Below, one piece after another: positions 24,244 to 31,715 of a DNA stretch of 64,000 nt. The position numbers and the translations under genes are program-made. The DNA is from Candidatus Poribacteria bacterium. Lineage in GTDB: Bacteria; Poribacteria; WGA-4E; WGA-3G. The stretch is from assembly GCA_028824125.1 (NCBI GenBank), contig JAPPES010000026.1, positions 24,689 to 88,688 on the forward strand. The letters run 5' to 3'. The notes below the pieces were generated by a model that did not search any database, was not told where the DNA came from, and was given only the letters and a program-made list of their open reading frames with translations. Position 1 is the stretch's first letter; each line of letters opens with the position of its first letter.

Positions 24244-27200
24244 CTATTCGTCAAGCATGAAGCGTAGCACACCCCGTCCGAATGTCCCAACATAGATCGT
24301 ATTTCCATCAACATCAAGACAGGTAACAGGATATGGAATTTCTGGCGTGACTTGCTGCCATGTACCAGAATTCTTGTTCAACTGATATATTTTTTGCTTG
24401 GACTCGCCATAAACTGTTGTGTCATTCACTATCAGTCTATTCATAACGAGCGGTGTTCCTTCAGTATCTGTAAGTGTGTGCCAATCAGTACCGTTGCTTG
24501 ACCGTACAACACCTTTATCTGTTGCTACATAGACACTTTTCCCAACGAAAGTTATTGCATTGAAACGTTCAACAGAAAATGGCAGATTTGGCGTAATATC
24601 GTTCCAAGTGTCGCCTTCATCAAACGATCGCATAAGGCGTCCATCCCGTTTGCCGACGTAAACAGTTTTTCCTGAAACGGCAAACCATAAATTCTTAGCA
24701 ATGACAAATTTGGAATTTAAGTCTATATCAAAAGGTCCACCTATATCCGCTATTCCCGTGTTGTACCAATTCAGGGTTCCAATACGCCATCTAAAGAATT
24801 TGTTTTGGTAATTTACGTAGTAAGCCGTGTCTGTAACTGTGAGACTTCTGGGTCCGGGCACAATCAAAAATTCGGTTTTGTGCGTTTTGTTTTGACTACG
24901 CACAATCCACTCAGACAAAATTTGGCTCTTTGTCGAACCGAGTGCATTTTTCAAAACAGGGACTCCTGGAATATCTGCGAAACTATTTCCTTCGGAAGTC
25001 AATCGCAAAAAACGAAATGTTCCTTCTCTATCTTTACTTGCATAGAGTTCTCCATTGAATTCTTCAATGTGTATGAGATTACTCGTATCGCTGGAAAAGG
25101 GTATCCACGATTCACCACCATCAATTGAATACACAAGTCCTGTTTCTGTCTTGTCGGGCTGTGTAAGTGTAAGTCCCAATTTTCGATCAATGTATGAATA
25201 CACAAGTCCTGTTTCTGTGCTTGCATAGAGAATCCCGTTAAGTACAATTAATTGTTGAATTTCTGTATTCACAAGTCCAGTATTAAATTGATGCCACGAC
25301 TCACCGTTATCAGTTGATCGATGAATTCCGTATATTCCACTTGTAAAGAAAGTACTTGCATTCGATAGCACTGCAGCGGTAGCACTACTTATTTTTTTAC
25401 TTGCATGAACTGAAAATGTCCACGCTTCACCACCATCAATTGAGTAGAAGTGGTCCTCACCGTCTATCACCATCACTTTTTCTCCGGATGCGGTAATCTT
25501 GAGCATTGGATTTGCCATTTTTGCCCATACTATTTCTGAGATAGGATAAGTGTCTTCTGCTAATTTATTTACTCGTGATTCTTTCTTTGAAGAACGACGG
25601 TTCTGAAGCTGTTTCTTGTCAGGAGAATCATGCATCGGAGTTATAGATTTCCATGAATTACCACGGTCAGTTGAGTGAAAAAGGGACCACGCGATTCCCT
25701 TGCCTTCATTTCCCCATAATTCTATCCAGCTTGGCAATTCCTTATCAAAAGCTGGATCAACAGTTATGATGGTACTTTCTGCACCGACTTTATATAATGG
25801 ATCATCAGCAAATATCACCCATCCCAATTTTGCTGCAACATAGAGATGGTTTTCTGTAGCTATTAATGCCGCGATATCCAGTTTCTCATCTTGTGCATCC
25901 TCAGGATTGATAGGCAATTGCTCCCACGTATCTGAATTGAGGCGATAGAGTCCTTTATCGGTACCCACAAAGACGGTACTTTCAATAGCGGCAATTGCGC
26001 GAATTTTCTTGTCTTTTAGGCCTTCAGGCAATGGAGTCCACGATTTACCTACATCATCCGTTCGGAATACGCCGTTAGAATATGCCAGGTAGATCACCAT
26101 ACTGCTTTGTGTACCTGGGATTCCATCAGTTATTACTATGTCAATAGGCTCACTTTTTGGAGACTCACAAAGCACTACCCATGTTTCACCTCTATCTGTG
26201 GAAGTTAAAATGTCTGTGTTGGTAGCAAGATAAAGTGTATCCTGCCGTTCTACTACGGGCCACCACGTTGGTATAGGTGTCAGTAAAGTGTGTGAAGGCC
26301 CCTTAATGTTATTAATGTGTTTCCACGCAGTACCATCATCTGTGAGTCTGTATAGACCTTGCCGTGCACCTGCGTACACGTCCCCACGGGTTGTTGTGAA
26401 GAGACCAGATACTGAACCACCTTCCGGTCCTTTTGTTTGAATCCACTGCGGTTTTGCGTTTGAGACTTCCACTTCGTCCGCTTGTGCTGCAGCGAATAGC
26501 GGATCATCAGGTTTCTGTCCTACCCCATTGCTCTCACCTGTTAAATCTATATGTCCGATCTGATTTCTAACTGCAGGTTTTGCGGGAGAATCAATAACAA
26601 GCTGCGCTTCCGATATTTCAATCGTCCGTTCTGATTGTGCGTTTAAGTTGAACGGCTTCTGAAAATTTTTTAGGCGTTGTGTGCCAAGTCCCATCAGCAA
26701 TAGGACTAAAACAGCAGAGGCAGCAGACATTGCTAATGGCACGAGTGGTTTACTGCCCGAAGGTGTTATCGGATTAAGTCGTGAAATTTCCTTCATGATG
26801 TTCTCTGTCATTTGTGTCGGCAGTTGGAAACTGCTAAGATTTTCTTTAATCATTGCTTCCTCTTTCTTTAGTCGGTTGCGGGCGCGACTAAGACGGCTCC
26901 TCACGGTATTTGGGGATACACCGAGAAACTCGCTAATAGATTCACAGGTCATTTCTCCAAGATAGTGGAGCGTCATGACTGTTCGTTCACTTTCGGGTAA
27001 TTTTTTAAGCAAATCTCTCACCAGTTCACGCCGAATTTCGTTAGCATCTGCCTCTCGTTGTTCTTCCATGTATTGTGTATATGCCACTTGGTCCACCTCT
27101 CTGCTATCTACGGTTTCTAAGGATTGCATCGGCAGGCGTTTCTTTCGGAGCCACTCATAGCACAAGCGAGTCGCAATAACATAGAGCCATCCAGAAAACA

Positions 27201-27402
27201 GGTTGTGGTTTTTCAAAGTACCAAGTTTTTGGTATGCCCTCAGAAAAGCGTCCTGTGTAATTTCCTGTGCGATATGAAAATCACCGATTTTCTGCCACGC
27301 CAGCGCGTGTACGCCCTTTTGATATTTTTCTACTAAGGCGGTGAACGCTGATTGGTCACCGTCCAATGTTCGCTGAATCAGTTCAGCATCCTTCTTTTTC
27401 AT
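24244..27402 (-). CDS. ECF sigma factor fused through a membrane helix to a large extracytoplasmic BNR/propeller domain
   Basis: 1052 residues from the ATG at 27402, chosen for the GGAGG seven bases upstream; the frame extends to 27447. Residues about 5-75 are sigma-70 region 2 (LIQRTLDGDQSAFTALVEKY, then AQEITQDAFLRAYQKL and FSGWLYVIATRLCYEWLRKK). Region 4 with its helix-turn-helix is at about 115-165 (LPESERTVMTLHYLGEMTCE, then FLGVSPNTVRSRLSRARNRL). A transmembrane helix follows near 220-241 (PLVPLAMSAASAVLVLLLMG). The remaining 800 residues hold repeated S-x-D-x-G-x-x-W Asp-box motifs (STDRGETW, RTDDVGKSW, STDRGNSW, STDNGESW, SIDGGESW, SFDEGDTW) as in sialidase/Ycf48-like propellers. It therefore looks like a one-protein sensor: outside propeller, inside sigma factor. 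No separate anti-sigma gene is adjacent. Terminator at 24186. Confidence 0.85.
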   Translation of the reverse strand: MKKKDAELIQRTLDGDQSAFTALVEKYQKGVHALAWQKIGDFHIAQEITQDAFLRAYQKLGTLKNHNLFSGWLYVIATRLCYEWLRKKRLPMQSLETVDSREVDQVAYTQYMEEQREADANEIRRELVRDLLKKLPESERTVMTLHYLGEMTCESISEFLGVSPNTVRSRLSRARNRLKKEEAMIKENLSSFQLPTQMTENIMKEISRLNPITPSGSKPLVPLAMSAASAVLVLLLMGLGTQRLKNFQKPFNLNAQSERTIEISEAQLVIDSPAKPAVRNQIGHIDLTGESNGVGQKPDDPLFAAAQADEVEVSNAKPQWIQTKGPEGGSVSGLFTTTRGDVYAGARQGLYRLTDDGTAWKHINNIKGPSHTLLTPIPTWWPVVERQDTLYLATNTDILTSTDRGETWVVLCESPKSEPIDIVITDGIPGTQSSMVIYLAYSNGVFRTDDVGKSWTPLPEGLKDKKIRAIAAIESTVFVGTDKGLYRLNSDTWEQLPINPEDAQDEKLDIAALIATENHLYVAAKLGWVIFADDPLYKVGAESTIITVDPAFDKELPSWIELWGNEGKGIAWSLFHSTDRGNSWKSITPMHDSPDKKQLQNRRSSKKESRVNKLAEDTYPISEIVWAKMANPMLKITASGEKVMVIDGEDHFYSIDGGEAWTFSVHASKKISSATAAVLSNASTFFTSGIYGIHRSTDNGESWHQFNTGLVNTEIQQLIVLNGILYASTETGLVYSYIDRKLGLTLTQPDKTETGLVYSIDGGESWIPFSSDTSNLIHIEEFNGELYASKDREGTFRFLRLTSEGNSFADIPGVPVLKNALGSTKSQILSEWIVRSQNKTHKTEFLIVPGPRSLTVTDTAYYVNYQNKFFRWRIGTLNWYNTGIADIGGPFDIDLNSKFVIAKNLWFAVSGKTVYVGKRDGRLMRSFDEGDTWNDITPNLPFSVERFNAITFVGKSVYVATDKGVVRSSNGTDWHTLTDTEGTPLVMNRLIVNDTTVYGESKQKIYQLNKNSGTWQQVTPEIPYPVTCLDVDGNTIYVGTFGRGVLRFMLDE

Positions 27403-27490
27403 GGGAATCCTCCGGAGTTTTAGCATCCCTTGATTAATTAGACGCACCTTAGATCATAAATTGTTGCATTTTTTTATTAAAAGCACAAAA

Positions 27491-27612
27491 TTATAGTCCA
27501 ATCCGAAAATATGTGGACATTTCAATGAATAGCAATCCCGACACGCTCTCGCTGGCGAGGTTTCCTAACCTCGCTGGTGAAAAGTATCCAATTAATTCTG
27601 AAATCTACAATA
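27491..27612. repeat. Small TIR-bounded element, copy 4
   Basis: Left end TTATAGTCCAATCCGAAAAT, right end (reverse complement) TTATTGTAGATTTCAGAATT. The core is the hairpin GCGAGGTTTCCTAACCTCGC (about 27555-27574). The same core is found at 28585 and 61931 in other elements. It lies between the divergent sigma-factor and PhyH genes. Confidence 0.65.
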
Positions 27613-27715
27613 ATTAATTTTTCAATTTGTTGGCAATTATGCTATACTTTAATACATAAACACTGTCATGAAAAGGATTTTATAACCTATACACTCACAT
27701 GGGTGGAGGTAAGGA

Positions 27716-28516
27716 ATGGAACAACTGATAACAGATGAACAGTGGGAACATTTTACAGAATACGGATTTGTTCGTATAGGACAAGTTGCCACTGATGACG
27801 AATTGGCGCAGTTACAGCAACGCATGGACGACATCATGCTTGGTAAAGCTCCACTTGATTATAACCAAATCATGATGCAACTTGACAGAGAATCTGGAAC
27901 AAATAGGCCCGGTCCTCAATCTTCAGGACATAAAGGCGCAACGTTATTATATCGTAAAATTCAGAATCTCGAATTTGATCCATACTTTTTAACGTATCTT
28001 CAGAATCCTACCTTTAAGGAAGTTTGTGCGAAAATCTACGGGGCAGGTGTCCCAATATTGTGTTTCCGTGCGATGTTTATGAATAAACCTGCACACGAAG
28101 GCACTTACCTCGTTTGGCACCAAGACAGATGGACAGACCTTGACCGTGACCCACAGATTACCATCTATACAGCCTTGGATCCGGCAACAATTGAAAATGG
28201 ATGTGTCCACATTATTCCCGGTTCACACAGTGACCTTATCAATCCCTCCCACGGTTCTGGGTTTCTCACACAGGAACAGATTGACGATATTGTTGAAAAC
28301 GCTACACCCCTACCATTAGAATTGGAGGCGGGAGAGGTGGTTTTACTACATAATTGGATGCTTCACAGTTCCGGAACAAATCAGACGGACATTCCGCGAC
28401 GCGCTTTCAGTGTATGCTACATGCATGGCGACACGCGTTCCCATCGCGGTGGATCTTTTAGACGTGTTTTTGGAGAAGGTGCGTTGAGCGTGGAAGATTT
28501 AGCGAAAACAGCTTAG
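27716..28516 (+). CDS. Phytanoyl-CoA dioxygenase (PhyH) family protein
   Basis: Fe(II)/2-oxoglutarate-dependent oxygenase, 266 residues. The double-stranded beta-helix metal ligands are H-x-D in VWHQDRWTDLD (about residue 135) and the distal His in NWMLHSSGTNQTD (about 216). The following RRAFS arginine is the 2-oxoglutarate anchor. GCVHIIPGSH sits between them as in the family. The real substrate is unlikely to be phytanoyl-CoA; bacterial members hydroxylate many small molecules. GGAGGTAAGGA is a strong ribosome site. Followed by an oxidoreductase on the same strand, but a repeat element lies between them, so co-transcription is uncertain. Confidence 0.9.
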   Translation: MEQLITDEQWEHFTEYGFVRIGQVATDDELAQLQQRMDDIMLGKAPLDYNQIMMQLDRESGTNRPGPQSSGHKGATLLYRKIQNLEFDPYFLTYLQNPTFKEVCAKIYGAGVPILCFRAMFMNKPAHEGTYLVWHQDRWTDLDRDPQITIYTALDPATIENGCVHIIPGSHSDLINPSHGSGFLTQEQIDDIVENATPLPLELEAGEVVLLHNWMLHSSGTNQTDIPRRAFSVCYMHGDTRSHRGGSFRRVFGEGALSVEDLAKTA

Positions 28517-28544
28517 GTATAATGTTCACCTTTAACTTTTGGGA

Positions 28545-28647
28545 TTATGGTGAATTATAAAATAAATAGACACTTTTGTCCCTTGGTTGGCGAGGTTTCC
28601 TAACCTCGCTGGCGCACAGTGTCCAAGCAATTCAAAATCTACCATAA
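28545..28647. repeat. Small TIR-bounded element, copy 5
   Basis: 103 bases. Left end TTATGGTGAATTATAAAATA, reverse-complemented right end TTATGGTAGATTTTGAATTG, with AGACACTT/AGTGTCC just inside. The core is GCGAGGTTTCCTAACCTCGC. This is the shortest and cleanest copy. Confidence 0.7.
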
Positions 28648-28674
28648 GGATATTATAACAACTAAGGAGTAATT

Positions 28675-29679
28675 ATGTCAAAAATTCGGCTTGCCATGAT
28701 TGGATGTGGCGGCAATTCTTCAGGACATGCGCGGCAAATGAACGGAAACCCTGATGTGCAAATCGTTGGTACCTGTGATGTTAATACCGATATTGCTAAC
28801 GGCTATATTGACCGCAATCTATCAGACCTTAGCCCGCGCCCCAAAGCTTATGATGATATAGCGAAAATGCTTAAAGAAACAGAAACGGATGCAGTGGTCA
28901 TTTCTACGCCGCATACGTTACACTTTGAGCAAGGTATGCAGGCACTTGAGGCGGGATGTCACGTTTTGATGGAAAAACCGATGGTCACCTCCTCTGAAGA
29001 TGCGTATACACTTGCTGAGAAGGTTGAGGAAACAGGACTTATATTGACAATTGGGTACAATACACCCTGTTCTGCAAACTTCCACTATATCCGCGAGATT
29101 GTGCGCAATGGTGATTTTGGTAAGTTGGAATTAGTCATAGGCTATATTACACAGAATTGGAAACGCGCTACGGTTGGTGCTTGGCGCCAAAAACCGGAAC
29201 TTTCGGGTGGTGGGCAAGCTTACGATAGCGGCGCACATCTCCTCAATAGTCTCTGCTGGACTGTGGAAGCAAAAGTGGAAGAAGTATACGCTTATACCGA
29301 CAATCAAGAAACAGAAGTAGACATCAATTCCTCAATTAACATCAAATTTGAAAACGGTGTGCTTGCGTCAATGGTGATAAGCGGAAATTGTCCAAGTCCT
29401 GGTGGCACACACATGGCACTCATCTTTGATAACGGTAGAATTGAAGTTGATGGCTGGGGTGGCGGCTGGATTCGAGTTTGGAAAGGTGGTGAGGCATTAG
29501 ATCCCCCGCCGATTACATCAGAGATGTCTGCAGGCAATCCGGATGATAACTTTATTGATGCTATCTTGGGTAGAGCGGAACCGCGCACAAACCCTATGAA
29601 CGGAATTATTCAATCTGAGCTGATGGATCTAATTTACGAATCTGCTAAAACGAAGATACCTGCGCGTCCGAAACGGTAG
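28675..29679 (+). CDS. Gfo/Idh/MocA family oxidoreductase
   Basis: 334 residues. Rossmann motif GCGGNSSG at 11-18, and the signature M-E-K-P (CHVLMEKPMVTS, about residue 100) with the catalytic Lys. The second domain shows GGGQAYDSGAHLLNSLCW, the conserved GG..D.G.H motif that carries the catalytic His, and the following sheet. Likely a sugar or cyclitol dehydrogenase. AAGGAG is 7 bases before the ATG. Downstream is a pair of tiny membrane genes, unrelated in role as far as can be seen. Confidence 0.92.
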   Translation: MSKIRLAMIGCGGNSSGHARQMNGNPDVQIVGTCDVNTDIANGYIDRNLSDLSPRPKAYDDIAKMLKETETDAVVISTPHTLHFEQGMQALEAGCHVLMEKPMVTSSEDAYTLAEKVEETGLILTIGYNTPCSANFHYIREIVRNGDFGKLELVIGYITQNWKRATVGAWRQKPELSGGGQAYDSGAHLLNSLCWTVEAKVEEVYAYTDNQETEVDINSSINIKFENGVLASMVISGNCPSPGGTHMALIFDNGRIEVDGWGGGWIRVWKGGEALDPPPITSEMSAGNPDDNFIDAILGRAEPRTNPMNGIIQSELMDLIYESAKTKIPARPKR

Positions 29680-29739
29680 AAATGAATATCACGAAATCAA
29701 GTAATTAGGATATTGCTGGATACATTTTAGGAGGTTGTA

Positions 29740-29988
29740 ATGGGTTTGTTCTACATTTTTCTATCGCCTTTTGCGGTAATAGTTGGAATTTTCGTGTATA
29801 TGTTTCTTTTTTCAGAATTAGATATACGGAGCTTAAGTTACACAGAAACCGGTAGATTCGGACGTAGATACCGCAGGAAATTGTTTTATCCAGGACGATT
29901 CTGCATAGGGTGTGGGAGAAGGATAATAACAAATATCCCTAAGTGTCCTTCGTGTAATCGTCATTTTTCAAAAGACAGTTACAGTTAG
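29740..29988 (+). CDS. Small membrane protein with a C-terminal zinc ribbon (first of a pair)
   Basis: 82 residues. N-terminal transmembrane helix (LFYIFLSPFAVIVGIFVYMF), then a basic stretch (FGRRYRRKLFYPGRF), then CIGCGRRIITNIPKCPSCNR, a C-x2-C...C-x2-C zinc ribbon. The ATG follows TAGGAGG. The neighbour at 30169 has the same layout, so they are paralogues. Possibly a membrane-anchored nucleic-acid- or protein-binding module, but function is unknown. Confidence 0.7.
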   Translation: MGLFYIFLSPFAVIVGIFVYMFLFSELDIRSLSYTETGRFGRRYRRKLFYPGRFCIGCGRRIITNIPKCPSCNRHFSKDSYS

Positions 29989-30013
29989 GAAAGAAAAACG
30001 CCATATACACCCT

Positions 30014-30077
30014 TTTTAGTCCCGACAAATGCCAAAAGCGCATTTGGCGTTGATTTGGTAGGGACGATATGTTTATA
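30014..30077. repeat. Hairpin repeat TTAGTCCCGTAGGGACGATA split by a small GTTGATT element
   Basis: The usual unit is interrupted between TAGTCCCG (30017-30024) and TAGGGACGATATG (from 30058) by ACAAATGCCAAAAGCGCATT then TGGCGTTGATTTGG. Removing the insert restores the uninterrupted unit seen at 45650, 55754 and 61688. The inserted piece has arms AAATGC/GCATTT around CAAAAGC and the tail GTTGATT. Confidence 0.75.
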
Positions 30078-30168
30078 TTTTTTATCCAATATGTATGAAA
30101 AGGACAAAAGCAGATAGTTAACTAACACAAGTCGTTAATAGAGAAAACCTTACAAACGAGAAACTATA

Positions 30169-30444
30169 ATGGAATTGTTCAACTTGTTTCAATTTATTCC
30201 CTATGTAGTGGCAGTTGGTTTTATCGTGGTTCCTGTCCTATTTATAGTAGTGCTTATTCGTATTTTGAACTATACCGAAACGGACAAATCCGGCCGTAAA
30301 TACTATAGGAACTTTTTTCACCCAGGCAGAATCTGTCCCGGATGTGGCTTTAGAGTATTAACTAAAATTCCAACATGTCCTTCGTGCGGTCGAGATTTCT
30401 CAAAGGACGGTGGTGACAAAAGGGTGCACCATAAGGATTTCTAA
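30169..30444 (+). CDS. Small membrane protein with a C-terminal zinc ribbon (second of a pair)
   Basis: 91 residues. One or two N-terminal hydrophobic segments (LFQFIPYVVAVGFIVVPVLF, then IVVLIRIL), then the stretch YTETDKSGRKYYRNFFHPGR, then CPGCGFRVLTKIPTCPSCGR zinc ribbon. Same layout and several identical motifs as the gene at 29740 (YTET, KIPxCPSC), so the two arose by duplication. Weak upstream purines. Function unknown. Confidence 0.7.
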   Translation: MELFNLFQFIPYVVAVGFIVVPVLFIVVLIRILNYTETDKSGRKYYRNFFHPGRICPGCGFRVLTKIPTCPSCGRDFSKDGGDKRVHHKDF

Positions 30445-30500
30445 AATCTTGCGGACACATTTTATTGGATGGAAAATCATTTCCATATAGAGATATTGTT

Positions 30501-31454
30501 ATGTCAAAAACCTCATATCAAGATACGGAACAGGTGTCTGAAGATCAAAACTTTAGGTCCGGATACGTAAGCATTATCGGTGCGCCGAACGTTGGCAAAT
30601 CCACACTGCTGAATACTATCTTAGGGCAGAAATTAGCAATTGTAACCCCAAAACCGCAAACAACCCGTAATCAGATTCGCGGCATTGTTACAACCGACAC
30701 ACATCAGATGGTTTTTGTGGATACGCCAGGACTGATGGACCCGAAGTATCGTTTGCAATCAGAGATGGTCAGAACTGCTTATGGGGCTTTACGTGATGCA
30801 GACATCGTGCTTTTCGTTATTGATGTTGCACATCCTATTGAAGAAACTGAGGATAAGATTTTAGAAAGGTTGCGCCGCGCCAAAATTGCTAAAACAATTC
30901 TCGTTCTCAACAAGGTAGATATTGTTGAAAAACTGACACTTCTGCCTCTTTTTGAGAATTTCAGTGCAAAATTTGAATTTGATGATATGATACCGATCTC
31001 CGCTAAGACCGGTGATGGCGTACCGCTTCTCCTTGAAAAAGTTGGTTCATATCTGCCGCCAGGGCCCCTCTATTTCCCGGAAGATCAACTCAGTGATTTA
31101 CCCGAACGTTTTTTCATCTCCGAAACAGTCAGAGAGAAAATTATGCTTATTACAAAACGGGAAGTTCCCTATGCGTCTGCTGTTGTCGTTGAGGAATTTG
31201 AAAAAAGACATCGGCGTAACGCAGAAGAGATCATATATATCCGCGCAATCGTATATACCGAAAGGCAAACGCAAAAGCAGATAATTATTGGTAAAGGCGG
31301 AAAGTTGATTAAACGAATTGGCGAATTAGCACGTCTTGACATAGAGAAGTTTTTAGATGCTTCAGTCTATTTGGAATTATATGTAACTGTCAAAGCGGAT
31401 TGGCGGAGAGACGCGCGCAAACTCAAAGAGTTAGGCGGTTTTTTAGATTTATAA
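30501..31454 (+). CDS. era: GTPase Era
   Basis: Essential ribosome-assembly GTPase that binds 16S rRNA during 30S maturation. 317 residues from the ATG at 30501. G1 is GAPNVGKST (27-35), G3 is DTPG (about 74), G4 is NKVD (about 138) and G5 is SAK. The C-terminal KH domain carries IIGKGGKLIKRIGELAR (about 264-280), the RNA-binding GxxG loop. The in-frame TTG at 30465 is not favoured. Repeat elements flank it on the downstream side. Confidence 0.95.
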   Translation: MSKTSYQDTEQVSEDQNFRSGYVSIIGAPNVGKSTLLNTILGQKLAIVTPKPQTTRNQIRGIVTTDTHQMVFVDTPGLMDPKYRLQSEMVRTAYGALRDADIVLFVIDVAHPIEETEDKILERLRRAKIAKTILVLNKVDIVEKLTLLPLFENFSAKFEFDDMIPISAKTGDGVPLLLEKVGSYLPPGPLYFPEDQLSDLPERFFISETVREKIMLITKREVPYASAVVVEEFEKRHRRNAEEIIYIRAIVYTERQTQKQIIIGKGGKLIKRIGELARLDIEKFLDASVYLELYVTVKADWRRDARKLKELGGFLDL

Positions 31455-31613
31455 TATAGTGAACTTTGAAAGTATTGGGACATTTTGATAAGCCTATTTG
31501 GCAACATAATGTACAAAAGTAGTTGTAGCACAAACTTTTAGTTTGTGCCGATGAGACGTAAACTGACAGTTTGCGTTACAGAAGTGTTCCATTAATTACA
31601 GGTTCTACTATAG
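31455..31613. repeat. Small TIR-bounded element, copy 6
   Basis: Left end TATAGTGAACTTTGAAAGTA, reverse-complemented right end TATAGTAGAACCTGTAATTA, again with a GGACA/GTGTTCC motif inside each arm. The core has two hairpins, GCACAAACTTTTAGTTTGTG and GTAAACTGACAGTTTGCGTT. Between era and uvrA. Confidence 0.65.
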
Positions 31614-31715
31614 AACAACATCGTTGGCAGGAAATTACAATTAAAAACTGTTAGCAAAGTTTTTCTAATAGCCGAGTGCCGAAATCCGACAACCATTAAA
31701 TGAGGGCATAATACT

